Part shown: positions 9,381-17,924 of the stretch, one piece after another
Layout of the letters: each line of letters begins with the position of its first letter
Position numbering within the stretch: position 1 is the first letter of the stretch
Assembly (NCBI GenBank): GCA_041391385.1
Contig: JAWKOD010000006.1
Coordinates: 62,001-126,000, forward strand
Direction of reading: 5' to 3'
DNA: 64,000 bases
Source of the DNA: CANIGN01 sp041391385
Lineage (GTDB): Bacteria; Bdellovibrionota; UBA2428
Made by a program: the position numbers and the translations under genes
Notes under the pieces: generated by a model
Database searches by the model: none
The model's input: the letters and a program-made list of their open reading frames with translations, nothing else
Told to the model about the DNA's origin: nothing

Positions 9381-9423
9381 TTGAACATATAACAATTATA
9401 TTATATATTATAATTGTTATATG
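9381..9423 (+). promoter_or_regulatory. promoter and palindromic operator of the sulfide operon
   Basis: A perfect inverted repeat with 15-nt arms (CATATAACAATTATA and its complement) and an 8-nt AT centre spans 9386-9423. A -35-like TTGAAC (9381-9386) and a -10-like TATATT (9404-9409) are spaced by 17 nt, so the palindrome covers the promoter. Its right end includes the ATG of the repressor gene at 9421. Transcription would start near 9416, leaving about 5 nt of leader. A dimeric ArsR-type repressor binding here would block its own operon. Confidence 0.75.
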
Positions 9424-9741
9424 AATAAAGGCGACTCAGTTAAGCTTAAGAAAAAGCTCCTTCAGGCGACAGGGCTTCTAAAGGATTTAGCGAACGCTGC
9501 TCGTCTTCATGTACTTTGTGAGCTTGTCGAGGGTGAAAAGAGCGTGACCGAGCTTGTAGAGGCAACTCAAATGTCTCAGCCGCATGTGTCACTCCTCCTA
9601 GCTCGCTTTAGAAGAAGTGGAGTCGTGGTGGGAAGAAGAAAAGGTAAGGAAGTCTTTTACTCACTTCAAAGGTCTTGCGTGAAGGAAATAATAGAATCCC
9701 TTTGGCGGGAGTTCTGTAAAGGAAAGAGAGAAAGATTATGA
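9421..9741 (+). CDS. ArsR-family persulfide-sensing repressor (BigR/SqrR-like)
   Basis: 106 residues with a winged helix-turn-helix (LTELVEATQMSQPHVSLLLARF-type recognition region, residues 43-64). Cysteines are C33, C86 and C99. C33 (in HVLCELVEGEKSV) and C99 (in REFCKGK) are 66 residues apart, the same spacing as the Cys42-Cys108 pair of BigR and the Cys41-Cys107 pair of SqrR, which form a polysulfide bridge and release DNA. The context fits: the next gene is a persulfide dioxygenase whose ATG overlaps this stop (ATGA). No Shine-Dalgarno sequence is present; the start codon lies inside the operator palindrome. Its role is to repress the operon until sulfide or persulfide appears. Confidence 0.85.
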   Translation: MNKGDSVKLKKKLLQATGLLKDLANAARLHVLCELVEGEKSVTELVEATQMSQPHVSLLLARFRRSGVVVGRRKGKEVFYSLQRSCVKEIIESLWREFCKGKRERL

Positions 9742-10424
9742 TTTTTAGACAGTTTTATGAACCCGTTTCTTCCACTTATTCATATTTAATTGGCTCTAAG
9801 AACGAGGCAATTATTATTGACCCCGTCTTGGAAGATACTCAGAAATACTTGCAGGCTATTCGGGAGCTCGATCTTAAGCTCATAGTTGCACTTGATACTC
9901 ATGTGCATGCCGATCATATAACTGCGCTGGGAACACTCCGAGAAGAAACTGAATGCGTAAGTATTATGGGGCAGCAGTCAAAAGCTGAATGTGTTTCAAG
10001 TCACGTGAGTGACGGTGAGAAAATTAAAATCGGTTCTCTCAAAATAGAAAGTCTCTATACTCCTGGGCATACAGACGACTCCTATAGTTTTCTATTAAAC
10101 GATCGAGTCTTTACTGGTGACACACTTTTAATTCGCGGCACGGGCAGAACAGATTTTCAAAATGGCGATCCCGCTGCGCAATATGAGAGTATTTTTAATA
10201 AGCTTTTAAAATTACCTGAGGACACGTTGGTTTATCCAGCACATGACTACAAAGGATGGACCGTGAGTACTATTAAAGAAGAGCGTGATTATAATCCGCG
10301 TCTTCAAGTTAAAAATAAAGATGAATATATCAAGATCATGAAGTCCCTTAAGCTAGCAAATCCAAAGCTTATGGATGTAGCTGTTCCCGCAAATCTTAAA
10401 TGCGGCCTTTCAGCTGGAAAGTAA
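9738..10424 (+). CDS. persulfide dioxygenase-like metallo-beta-lactamase-fold protein (ETHE1/Blh type)
   Basis: 228 residues. Metal ligands are visible as H55-x-H57-x-D59-H60 (THVHADH), H111 (TPGHTDD), D128 (FTGDTL) and H169 (YPAHDYKG). RGTGRTDFQNGD is the ETHE1-type substrate loop that separates persulfide dioxygenases from glyoxalase II. The enzyme oxidises glutathione persulfide to sulfite. It is translationally coupled to the repressor gene, and the downstream transporters include a likely sulfite exporter. There is no fused rhodanese domain, unlike some Blh proteins. Confidence 0.88.
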   Translation: MIFRQFYEPVSSTYSYLIGSKNEAIIIDPVLEDTQKYLQAIRELDLKLIVALDTHVHADHITALGTLREETECVSIMGQQSKAECVSSHVSDGEKIKIGSLKIESLYTPGHTDDSYSFLLNDRVFTGDTLLIRGTGRTDFQNGDPAAQYESIFNKLLKLPEDTLVYPAHDYKGWTVSTIKEERDYNPRLQVKNKDEYIKIMKSLKLANPKLMDVAVPANLKCGLSAGK

Positions 10425-10428
10425 TTTT

Positions 10429-10839
10429 ATGGAATTCACTCAAGCAATTGTGGGAGGAATCCTCATTGGTTTTGCAAGTGCCTTGCCGCTTTGGTGGCAT
10501 GGCCGTGTGGCAGGGGCGAGTGGCCTCTTGTCTGACATATCAGCAAAGAGTTCTAGGGATCGAGTTTCCTCCCTTTATTATGTCTTGGGCCTTATTGGGG
10601 GAGCTTTTACGCTCTCACTCATATCTCGAGAAAATTTGTCGGGCGCATTTGTTCCTCTGAGCTGGAATCTTGTTGTAGGTGCCTTTTTAGTGGGTCTAGG
10701 TGCTCGATTAGGGAATGGTTGCACGAGTGGGCATGGCGTTTGTGGAATGGGTCGCTTTTCGAAGCGATCTATCATTGCAACGATGACTTTCTTGGCGACG
10801 GCTATGATCGTCGCAAACTTAGTGAGGAGTTTGTCATGA
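10429..10839 (+). CDS. YeeE/YedE-family membrane protein, first half
   Basis: 136 residues with about four hydrophobic segments. It carries the family motif GNGCTSGHGVCGMGRFS near residue 100, with the cysteines that in YeeE/TsuA proteins relay thiosulfate or sulfur species through the membrane. It starts 4 bp after the dioxygenase gene and overlaps the next gene by ATGA. The two short proteins together correspond to one full-length YeeE, as in BigR-type operons. It is likely an inner-membrane transporter subunit for sulfur compounds. Confidence 0.85.
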   Translation: MEFTQAIVGGILIGFASALPLWWHGRVAGASGLLSDISAKSSRDRVSSLYYVLGLIGGAFTLSLISRENLSGAFVPLSWNLVVGAFLVGLGARLGNGCTSGHGVCGMGRFSKRSIIATMTFLATAMIVANLVRSLS

Positions 10840-11258
10840 AAAAGAATATAATTTATCTGCTCACAGGTTTTGTATTCTCAGTGGGCCTTGGTTTGGGTGG
10901 GCTTTTATCGCCACAAAAAATTAAAGATTTCTTAGAGGTTTTATATCCTGCTACGTGGAGCCCAGTTTTGCTCTTTGTTTTATTGTCAGCCTCAATAACC
11001 TACTCAATCATTTATTGGAGACAGGTCCGATGTGGAAAAAGTCGTTGCGCTGACTTTAAAAAGATCCCTCAGGGAAAAATCGATGGGCAACTTATTTTGG
11101 GTGCGGCAATCTTCGGAGTGGGCTGGGGACTTTCGGGCCTGTGCCCAGCTCCGGCAATGGCACGTATCGGATTAGCTGGCTTAGATCTTTCTACCTGGGT
11201 TTTTATTGGGCTTATGTTTGTTGGATTTCATTCGGCATCTCTTATGCGGAAGCCGTAA
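10836..11258 (+). CDS. YeeE/YedE-family membrane protein, second half (DUF6691-like)
   Basis: 140 residues from ATG 10836, which overlaps the previous stop codon. Four hydrophobic segments are visible. The conserved motif GVGWGLSGLCPAPA lies near residue 95, and a C-G-K-S-R-C pair lies in the central loop. It pairs with the preceding half to form a sulfur-compound permease. A longer reading starting at 10719 exists but would run inside the upstream gene; the overlap and signal-like N-terminus favour 10836. Confidence 0.85.
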   Translation: MKKNIIYLLTGFVFSVGLGLGGLLSPQKIKDFLEVLYPATWSPVLLFVLLSASITYSIIYWRQVRCGKSRCADFKKIPQGKIDGQLILGAAIFGVGWGLSGLCPAPAMARIGLAGLDLSTWVFIGLMFVGFHSASLMRKP

Positions 11259-11275
11259 GAGTAAGGGATTCTTAG

Positions 11276-12064
11276 ATGGGTTATTTTGCATTTTTCTTAA
11301 TGGGCATCACACTTGGCACATTTGGAGGTGGAGGTTCAATCCTTACGTTACCAATACTCGTGTATTTTTTTGCGGTTCCGGCAACTGAGGCTACCTTTTA
11401 TTCTTTGTTCGTAGTTGGAATTGCCGCCCTTATGGGTGCTCTCCCGTTTGTTCGAAAAGAAGGCTTGGAGATTAAGAAATTACTTTTGTTCTTAGTTCCT
11501 AGTTTTATAGGAGTCTTCATAGCAAGAAGGGTGCTTTTGCCAGCAGTTCCTGCGACGATTGATTTTAGCTTCTTTCAACTTACACGAGATGCTTTTCTTA
11601 TCTTCTTGTTTTCTCTTTTAATGGTCGTTGCTGCTTGGCGGATGCTGAGGCCTGCTCTTGGAGTTACTGCTGAGCCTAGTCCGTCAAACGCGACCTTTAA
11701 GCTATTGCTTGCAGGCTTATTTGTAGGAGCGCTCGCAGGCTTCTTGGGGGCCGGTGGAGGCTTTATGATCGTTCCTGCGCTTGTGCTACTTGTGGGTTGG
11801 AATATGAAAAAAGCGATTGGTAACTCTCTTGTTATTATTTCACTGCAGTCGCTCTTTGGTTTTATTTTGGGTGGAGTAAGAGAAATGCCTATTCAGTGGG
11901 AGTTGCTCGTTTTTTCGAGCTTAGTGGCAGTAGCGGGTATATTAAGTGGACGTTTAGTCCTTTCTTCGATGTCTGATCAGAGTTTAAAGCGTTATTTTTC
12001 GTACTTTATTTTGCTTTTGGGACTCTCGATGGCCGCTCATCAGTTGTGGAAAATAGCTGCCTAA
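11276..12064 (+). CDS. TauE/SafE-family sulfite exporter
   Basis: 262 residues, about eight membrane segments. It has the duplicated glycine-rich family signature: FGGGGSILTLPIL near residue 17 and FLGAGGGFMIVPALV near residue 160. TauE/SafE proteins export sulfite and organosulfonates. Here it would remove sulfite made by the persulfide dioxygenase. It is the last gene of the operon, followed after 20 bp by a strong hairpin terminator. Confidence 0.9.
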   Translation: MGYFAFFLMGITLGTFGGGGSILTLPILVYFFAVPATEATFYSLFVVGIAALMGALPFVRKEGLEIKKLLLFLVPSFIGVFIARRVLLPAVPATIDFSFFQLTRDAFLIFLFSLLMVVAAWRMLRPALGVTAEPSPSNATFKLLLAGLFVGALAGFLGAGGGFMIVPALVLLVGWNMKKAIGNSLVIISLQSLFGFILGGVREMPIQWELLVFSSLVAVAGILSGRLVLSSMSDQSLKRYFSYFILLLGLSMAAHQLWKIAA

Positions 12065-12083
12065 ATCATTCTCTGAATAATTA

Positions 12084-12124
12084 AAAAGCCGAACGCCTCG
12101 TTCTAAGTGAGGTGTTCGGCTTTT
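12084..12124. terminator. bidirectional rho-independent terminator
   Basis: The 16-bp stem AAAAGCCGAACGCCTC pairs with GAGGTGTTCGGCTTTT (one G-T pair) around a 9-nt loop. A-rich and T-rich tracts on either side let it act in both directions. It separates the sulfide operon from the convergent basic-protein gene. Confidence 0.9.
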
Positions 12125-12141
12125 CTTTGTTATTGCTTTGC

Positions 12142-12444
12142 TTAAGTAGCAGGGGTTTCTTCAGCAGGAGCTTCAGTAGCTTCAGTTGTTTCAGGCGGCG
12201 CTTTTTTAGAAAGGCCTGTTTTAACAAGTTTTGCTTCGACAAGTATTTTTGCTTTATCAAAACCATTTACGTTTTTGCCGTCTTTAGTATGAACTTCAAA
12301 ACGACCAGAACGTTTTGTGTAAATAACGTAGTCCTGGAATTTTTTTGTTTTAGCTTCAGTTGTAGTTGCAGTAGCGGCTGCTACTTTGGTTTTTTTAGGT
12401 GCTGCCTTTTTGGGCGCAGCTTTTTTTGCTTTTTTTTCAGCCAT
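12142..12444 (-). CDS. small Lys/Ala/Pro-rich basic protein, histone-H1-like tail
   Basis: 100 residues, no family recognised. The first 35 residues are Lys/Ala/Pro-rich (repeated AAPKK) and resemble H1-like DNA-binding tails. The central 45 residues (FQDYVIYTKRSGRFEVHTKDG onward) could fold as a small beta-hairpin plus helix. The C-terminus is an acidic Thr/Glu/Pro/Ala tail. A strong AAAGGAG Shine-Dalgarno sequence 7 nt before the ATG and isolated terminators suggest high expression as a single gene. Nucleoid or RNA binding is an inference from composition only. Confidence 0.7.
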   Translation of the reverse strand: MAEKKAKKAAPKKAAPKKTKVAAATATTTEAKTKKFQDYVIYTKRSGRFEVHTKDGKNVNGFDKAKILVEAKLVKTGLSKKAPPETTEATEAPAEETPAT

Positions 12445-12512
12445 AATGTTCTCCTTTAGTTGCTCTAAAATTCTACCTCAGAGGGCTGAGAGTGCAAGGA
12501 GCGACCACCGCG

Positions 12513-13793
12513 TTATCTTTTTATTTGAGAAACTTTCATTTGGGCGATGTAAAATTCCTTGGGCGCAAGGTAGTAAAGGCGTCCCCAGTTTTTCATAACC
12601 CCTGCAGCCTGTTTTGCCTCAGCACCCTTGCCCCAATAGAGATCAAGTCTTGAGGGGCCGCGTATGGCGCCTCCAGTGTCTTGGTCAAAAACAATTCGTT
12701 GTGTGTTCTGCCATGTCTGGGGTGTCTCGTCGTTCGTATGGGCGAATACAGGTTTGTCGAACTGGAGAAATGCCATGGCTCCTTTGGGAAAATAACGCGG
12801 GTCTGTGGCGATTGTTCTTCCGGGAATAACTTCGGTACCTAAAGAAGTTATGGATTGCGAAGAGATTTCTCGGAAGAACACATAACTTGGATTTTTATTG
12901 AGAAAACTTTGTTGTTCTTTGGGGTTAAGAGTTGCAAGGTAGCTTTCAATTTTTTGTAGGCTCATTTCTTCAAGAGGGATAACATCAGTCATGTACTTTC
13001 CAATAGGTACATAGGGGTGGCCATTTTGCGAGGCATATCCTACTTTTAGAAAAGTCCCATCTTCGAACATCACCGTGCCTGATCCCTGAATTTGTAAAAC
13101 AAATGCGTCTACCGGGTTCACGTAGCAAATTTCTAACTTTTCTCCTTTGAGTTTATCTTTGGAGTCGATTTCTTCACGGTCATAGTAGGGGAGGATTTCG
13201 GCACTCGCTCCGTAAATGGAGCCTTTGCGAATGCGTCCGCGTAATATTCCACTGCCTGATTTTTGTTCTGAAAGTTTATCTTTTATGACTTCGAGAGCAG
13301 GGAATTTTTTGATGTAGTCGTTCATGCGAATTACGACCATGTCAGTGGGGACGGAATAAAGGGCCTGGGAGTATTCTTTTGTCGCTTTTCTTGAGCCCTT
13401 AATAATAGGGTCAAAATACGAGGTCATAAAAACTTCGCCCCATTCTTTTTTTCCAAATATTTCAAAAAAATCAAAATTTTCTTTTAAAAAGAGCATCCAT
13501 ATTTCTGGATTTGGATTGTCTTCTATAATTTTAAGAAAGTTTTTAAGCGCAAGAACGTAGTCGAAAGAGCTTACGTTGCGTTTTCCAAATTTTAAATTTG
13601 TATTGGATCTTTTTGAAAAATAATCGATATGATCGCGCAGCCCTTTGACTAAAGAGTCTTTGTTAAGATCATCTGTAACGATTTCTGGTGTGGCACTTGG
13701 GCGCATAGCCTCGTCGGGGCTTTTGATTTCTCTATGAGCACAGGAAGCGATTAAAAAGGTGGCTAATAGCACGCTGAAAAGGCATCTCATCAC
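12513..13793 (-). CDS. mltA: membrane-bound lytic murein transglycosylase A
   Basis: 426 residues. The N-terminus is a lipoprotein signal with lipobox IASC. The MltA domain covers the middle, and the C-terminal 3D domain holds FDQDTGGAIRGPSRLDLYWG-type residues (near 370-390), including the catalytic aspartate of this family. ATDPRYFPKGA is also conserved. It cleaves the glycosidic bonds of peptidoglycan, leaving 1,6-anhydro ends, from the inner face of the outer membrane. It is a single gene, divergent from the next one. Confidence 0.92.
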   Translation of the reverse strand: MMRCLFSVLLATFLIASCAHREIKSPDEAMRPSATPEIVTDDLNKDSLVKGLRDHIDYFSKRSNTNLKFGKRNVSSFDYVLALKNFLKIIEDNPNPEIWMLFLKENFDFFEIFGKKEWGEVFMTSYFDPIIKGSRKATKEYSQALYSVPTDMVVIRMNDYIKKFPALEVIKDKLSEQKSGSGILRGRIRKGSIYGASAEILPYYDREEIDSKDKLKGEKLEICYVNPVDAFVLQIQGSGTVMFEDGTFLKVGYASQNGHPYVPIGKYMTDVIPLEEMSLQKIESYLATLNPKEQQSFLNKNPSYVFFREISSQSITSLGTEVIPGRTIATDPRYFPKGAMAFLQFDKPVFAHTNDETPQTWQNTQRIVFDQDTGGAIRGPSRLDLYWGKGAEAKQAAGVMKNWGRLYYLAPKEFYIAQMKVSQIKR

Positions 13794-13945
13794 ATCAAAT
13801 TCTCACAGATGAGCTACACAATGTAAAGAATCACATATTCACGCCTATTTTTTGAACATTGTAAAAATTTGTATTCGCGAATTGCTAAGAAATCGGCCCA
13901 TATTAACCTGTAAGGGGCTCTCAGAAGGCGAGAAAATAAGGGTAT

Positions 13946-14602
13946 ATGAGAACGCTTAAAGTATTTCTCTTTTTAGTCTTCACTCTCGTCGCATTAAACC
14001 CGCGATCTGGAGCCTATGGCTCAATGGAGCCAAGTATGAGGCTTGATTCTTTGCTCTGGCGCCAGCAGCGTATGGTTGATGGAGCGCTCAGTTTTATACA
14101 AGGTAAAAACTCTGAGCCTGTAGATGTTTCGACTCGTTCTCCGCGCCAACGTTGTTTAAGAGGTGTGAAAAAGGGCTTCTATTCAGCAGGTATTTTAAAG
14201 AAGTATCCAGCTTGGAAGATTGCTTCGCAGATGGATAAGATTTTAAAGAACCCCAAGCAAATTAAACGTTTTCTAAAAAATGAATATAAGTTTGTACATC
14301 TTGATAAAGTGAAAACAGTTAAAGACGCGCCCGCATATTCGCTTCTCGTATATGAGGGTGCACCTTATGGACACATTGAGTTTAAAGTTCCAGCTGATTA
14401 CTTAGAGAGCAAGGGCTTTACCCACGCTCTGAGATCAAACGCAGGAACGAAGAGTGCCGTGGCCCTCGAGCAAATTCAGTATGTTTACGTGTCAGATTAT
14501 ATTGATGCTTTCCCTCGCAACCATCCCAGTAGTCGGGTTGCGAATAAATTCGCTCAGAACAAACGACCCTTAAAAGCTGTTTTTCAATTACAAAAAATTT
14601 GA
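13946..14602 (+). CDS. exported protein, possibly NlpC/CHAP-like
   Basis: 218 residues, family not recognised with certainty. A signal peptide is present (hydrophobic core to about residue 23). RCLRGVKKGFYSAGI (Cys near residue 70) is followed after about 75 residues by LLVYEGAPYGHIEFKVP and then by YVYVSDY. The Cys ... GHIE order recalls NlpC/P60 or CHAP peptidoglycan amidases, with the Cys at a helix start and the His in a strand. The last 30 residues are basic. It is a single gene, divergent from mltA. Confidence 0.5.
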   Translation: MRTLKVFLFLVFTLVALNPRSGAYGSMEPSMRLDSLLWRQQRMVDGALSFIQGKNSEPVDVSTRSPRQRCLRGVKKGFYSAGILKKYPAWKIASQMDKILKNPKQIKRFLKNEYKFVHLDKVKTVKDAPAYSLLVYEGAPYGHIEFKVPADYLESKGFTHALRSNAGTKSAVALEQIQYVYVSDYIDAFPRNHPSSRVANKFAQNKRPLKAVFQLQKI

Positions 14603-14619
14603 TTGATATAAATCTATTT

Positions 14620-15741
14620 TTAGCGTGGCGGAGGCAATGCTTCTCTCAGTTTTGAAAGAGGGATGCCAAGTTTTTCCGCAGCTCTTTCGAGATCGGGGGG
14701 TGGTGGCCCTAGGGCTTCTCGGAGTTCCTCTGTTGAAACACCTAATTTTTGTGCAACAACATTCAAGTCGGGATGTCCCTCTCTGCCGCGGCGGCCTCTT
14801 TCGGGACGATCATACTGAACTCTGTTTCCTTGACCCCTATTTCGCTGAGGTCTTGGTCCACTAATTTTTCGAACATCTTCTTGTGTGTACGATCCGCGCA
14901 GGCACCCTATGGTGTAGGGGAAGTCCCAGGTAGCGTGATAGTGATAAAGCGTTGTTCTTTTGCCGTCCCAGTCAATTTCGTGTGTGTGGCCATGACATTC
15001 GTCCAAATCTTCGCTCGTGAGTTCTTTGCCGCCCACATCTTTGTGACCAAAAATTCCAAAACCGTCAATCGCATAGCCCATAATCTCGGAGTGCCCATCA
15101 GCGCCAACCTTATCAGGAATACACGAACTAAGGTTGTGGTAGTGGTAGACGCCGCTTTCTTGCGGGTGTCCTTGGCAATTATCTTGAGTTTCGTGGGCTA
15201 CAGCGTCTCTTCCTGGGGCATCGAGAGCATTAAACAAAACAACACCTGATTTGAGTACGCCCACTGCACCTGGGGCACAAGAAGGAGACGTGTTGAGTTG
15301 TGGGTTTGCAGGAAGTTCTACACGAATGCTTTGTTCGCTAATGCTGTTGGGATTTCGGTCAAAGAGATAAGCGTCGTCACTTCTTGAAATTGGAAAAGTT
15401 CCTGTGGGGTGATTGGGGTAGTCGTTCGAAGTAAAAACTCTTTTATCGCCCTTAAGTGAGATAGAAAATTTATGTGGCCATGTAACTGAGCCATCCACAA
15501 TTGCTTTTTGTGTAAAGTCGTATGTTTTTGAATTGAAATCTATCCAAGGTGCATTCCCTTCTGCGCCTCCTGCTTGAGGGTCTGTGTGGCAGGCCCAAAT
15601 CCAAGTTTTTTTGGGAGAGGAGCTAAGGCGACCATCGCCAAGGGGAAGTTTCTTTCGGTCAACAGAATGTGCAGATGCCGACAAAGGAACTGAGAGAGAA
15701 AAAATATAAAAACTCAATATAATTGCCTTGCTTATTTTCAT
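14620..15741 (-). CDS. exported YHYH-domain protein with C-terminal helical repeats
   Basis: About 373 residues from the ATG at 15741, which gives a clean signal peptide (an alternative ATG lies 12 bp upstream). The YHYH domain is marked by ESGVYHYHNLSSC, GYAIDGFGIFG and TTLYHYHATWDFPYT, the family's His-Tyr pairs and conserved cysteines; it is probably a metal-binding secreted domain of unknown activity. The C-terminus has an Arg/Gly-rich linker and then two copies of a helical unit ending in ELREAL-PPP and KLREAL-PPP. The function is unknown. Confidence 0.8.
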   Translation of the reverse strand: MKISKAIILSFYIFSLSVPLSASAHSVDRKKLPLGDGRLSSSPKKTWIWACHTDPQAGGAEGNAPWIDFNSKTYDFTQKAIVDGSVTWPHKFSISLKGDKRVFTSNDYPNHPTGTFPISRSDDAYLFDRNPNSISEQSIRVELPANPQLNTSPSCAPGAVGVLKSGVVLFNALDAPGRDAVAHETQDNCQGHPQESGVYHYHNLSSCIPDKVGADGHSEIMGYAIDGFGIFGHKDVGGKELTSEDLDECHGHTHEIDWDGKRTTLYHYHATWDFPYTIGCLRGSYTQEDVRKISGPRPQRNRGQGNRVQYDRPERGRRGREGHPDLNVVAQKLGVSTEELREALGPPPPDLERAAEKLGIPLSKLREALPPPR

Positions 15742-16028
15742 GGCGTTACACATTATTTTAAGCGCTACATATGATTTGTAAACTTCCTAACGATCAAGCT
15801 TATTGGCTATTCAAAATACAGAAGCTGCTTAAAAGCATAAGAAGTCGATGAGGGGTGCTTAGGATCCAGAAAAAGTCTCAGTGCAATAGAGGGCTAGTGC
15901 TGAGTTATTCGACTCTGAGAGGAATTATCCTTACTGAGCAAATAAATCATCAAAAGGCCTCTTAAGGGTCAATGCGTTAACCCGCGAGTGTGTTAAGATT
16001 GAAGCACTCCAAGTCAGGGGGCTTCAAG

Positions 16029-17003
16029 ATGACAATACTACTTAGCGGGAAAGATTTAATATTGGCCACGAAAGACTTTGCTGTCGATACTCCTTGGCGA
16101 AGTTGGTGGAGTATTGGGAGCACCTTTTTTCTATTAGCCTTGTCGATTGCTGGAACAATTTGGAGCCCGCACATACTCCTACAGGGTTTTTGTAGTGTGC
16201 TCACGGGCCTACTTATCTTGCGATCTTTTGTTATTTATCACGACCATCAACATGCCTCGATACTGCCTCATTCTAAATTCGCAGAGTTCATGATGAGGGT
16301 GTACGGCATTCTCACTCTTAATCCATCGAGTGTCTGGAAGTCTTCACACAATTATCACCACAAGCACAACTCTAAATTGCGGAGTGCTCATATCGGATCT
16401 TTTCCGATTATGACAAAAGAAAAGTTTCTCAATTCAACACCCGCACAACAGCGTCGTTATCTTTTTATTCGGCACCCACTCACAATTTTGTTTGGGTACA
16501 TTTTTACGTTTCTTTATGGAATGTGTTTGCAACCCTTTATGATGTATCCGCGCAAGCATTTTGATTGCCTCCTTGCAATTGTTGTTCACGTTTCGATTGG
16601 CGTGTTTTTAATGATGCAGTTTGGAGTGGGAACTTTGTTTTTGACTTTAATCATTCCCTGCTTTTTGGCATACGCAATGGGATCGTATTTGTTCTATGCC
16701 CAACACAACTTTCCCGGAGTTATTTTTTCAGACCATGCAGGCTGGACTTATGAAAAAGCCGCCATGCAGTCTTCTAGCTATTTAAAAACAGGAAAGCTTA
16801 TGGCTTGGTTTAGCGGCAACATAGGCTATCACCATATTCATCACCTCAATGCGAAGGTGCCTTTTTACCGATTGCCTGATCTTATGAAAAAAGTTCCAGA
16901 GTTGCAGAACCCGGTAACTACAACACTCAGTCCCGTGGATATCTATCGCTGCCTTCGTCTTAAAGTGTGGGACGTTGAAGCTCAACAGATGGTTGGCCTT
17001 TAG
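16029..17003 (+). CDS. membrane fatty acid desaturase
   Basis: 324 residues from ATG 16029, which has a GGGG-type Shine-Dalgarno sequence 8 nt upstream. The three histidine boxes of the acyl-lipid desaturase/hydroxylase superfamily are visible: H71-D-H73-Q-H75, H107-x-x-H110-H111, and HHIHH near residue 277. QHNFPGV near 225 is also typical. Four or more membrane segments bracket the boxes. It would introduce a double bond (or hydroxyl) into membrane lipids with a di-iron centre. The substrate and position cannot be told from sequence alone. Confidence 0.85.
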   Translation: MTILLSGKDLILATKDFAVDTPWRSWWSIGSTFFLLALSIAGTIWSPHILLQGFCSVLTGLLILRSFVIYHDHQHASILPHSKFAEFMMRVYGILTLNPSSVWKSSHNYHHKHNSKLRSAHIGSFPIMTKEKFLNSTPAQQRRYLFIRHPLTILFGYIFTFLYGMCLQPFMMYPRKHFDCLLAIVVHVSIGVFLMMQFGVGTLFLTLIIPCFLAYAMGSYLFYAQHNFPGVIFSDHAGWTYEKAAMQSSSYLKTGKLMAWFSGNIGYHHIHHLNAKVPFYRLPDLMKKVPELQNPVTTTLSPVDIYRCLRLKVWDVEAQQMVGL

Positions 17004-17009
17004 TCCTGC

Positions 17010-17822
17010 TTAAGGAGCTTTGGGTAATTCAGTTACGGGCTTGAAATTGAGAGTCTTTCCTTCTTCGTTTTTAATTTCATTTTCAGCTTCAATCTCAGCT
17101 TCTTCGCTTGGAAGAGTAAGGGGCATTCGATTTGCGGTTTGAAAAGGTATGAGCTTATCTGGGCTTATAATCTCATATTTATTCATGTCATTGTAGTTTT
17201 TGAGCAGGATTTTATCGTCATTAATTTCGCCAATTACAAGAAAGATATCTGATTCATCTGAGTTATATGTTTTGCGAGAAGCATATGAGCCCGTTGGGAA
17301 GTCTCCTTCGTAACTACGCTTAATTTTTTTTATTTTTCCAGTTGTCCAATTACAACCTACTCGATTGTCGAGGTTGCCACCTATAAATCTTAAACAGTGA
17401 GCAGAGAATCCGTCTGATCCGTAGTAAACACCGACCACACTTGCAGCGCTCGTTCTGCTTTCTACGTAAACGGGATCGCCAGAACGCAACTTGCTAAGGC
17501 CCTCTACGTAGGAATAGAGCGTCGTCGCAAATTCTACTTTATAAGGACCCAGAACCTTACCTTTATGTGAATCATCTATGTGTTCTAGAATAATGTGAGT
17601 CACTTCATCGGGATTTTTAGAGGAACGGACGAGTCCAAAGATTTTTCCAACATAAATATTCTTATCTGGCATTGTGACAACTGCGTAATTTCCTATCTTA
17701 AAGTTACTTCGAGCAAACTCGGGGATTTTAGAATCTGCTGTATGCCCAAGTCCGCTCACTGCAAGGGCGCAAAGAACTTTGAGGTAAACTTTTAAGTAAA
17801 ATGAATAGCTTGTATTTTTCAT
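17010..17822 (-). CDS. exported protein of unknown function
   Basis: 270 residues from ATG 17822. A signal peptide is followed by a beta-rich protein with no family I recognise. It has several short strand pairs such as GNYAVVTMPDKNIYVGKI and SGDPVYVESRTSAASVVGVYYG, which look like SH3-like or small barrel repeats (inference). Two cysteines (HCLRF, GCNWT) could form a disulfide. The C-terminus is acidic and Glu/Asn-rich. It ends 7 bp from the desaturase stop, tail to tail. Confidence 0.6.
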   Translation of the reverse strand: MKNTSYSFYLKVYLKVLCALAVSGLGHTADSKIPEFARSNFKIGNYAVVTMPDKNIYVGKIFGLVRSSKNPDEVTHIILEHIDDSHKGKVLGPYKVEFATTLYSYVEGLSKLRSGDPVYVESRTSAASVVGVYYGSDGFSAHCLRFIGGNLDNRVGCNWTTGKIKKIKRSYEGDFPTGSYASRKTYNSDESDIFLVIGEINDDKILLKNYNDMNKYEIISPDKLIPFQTANRMPLTLPSEEAEIEAENEIKNEEGKTLNFKPVTELPKAP

Positions 17823-17924
17823 CCTATTTTCTCGCAATGACTCAGGGACAGTTGCTTTTTAGTCTATTAGCTGCAATGCGGCAACATGCGAGTCTTCGGA
17901 TAGCGCTATTGAGCAGAGCCTCTA

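Noticed and set aside
12112..12459. Cys/Phe/Ser-rich open frame on the plus strand
   Set aside because: It is the antisense of the basic-protein gene at 12142-12444, which has a strong Shine-Dalgarno sequence, and its composition mirrors the Lys codons.
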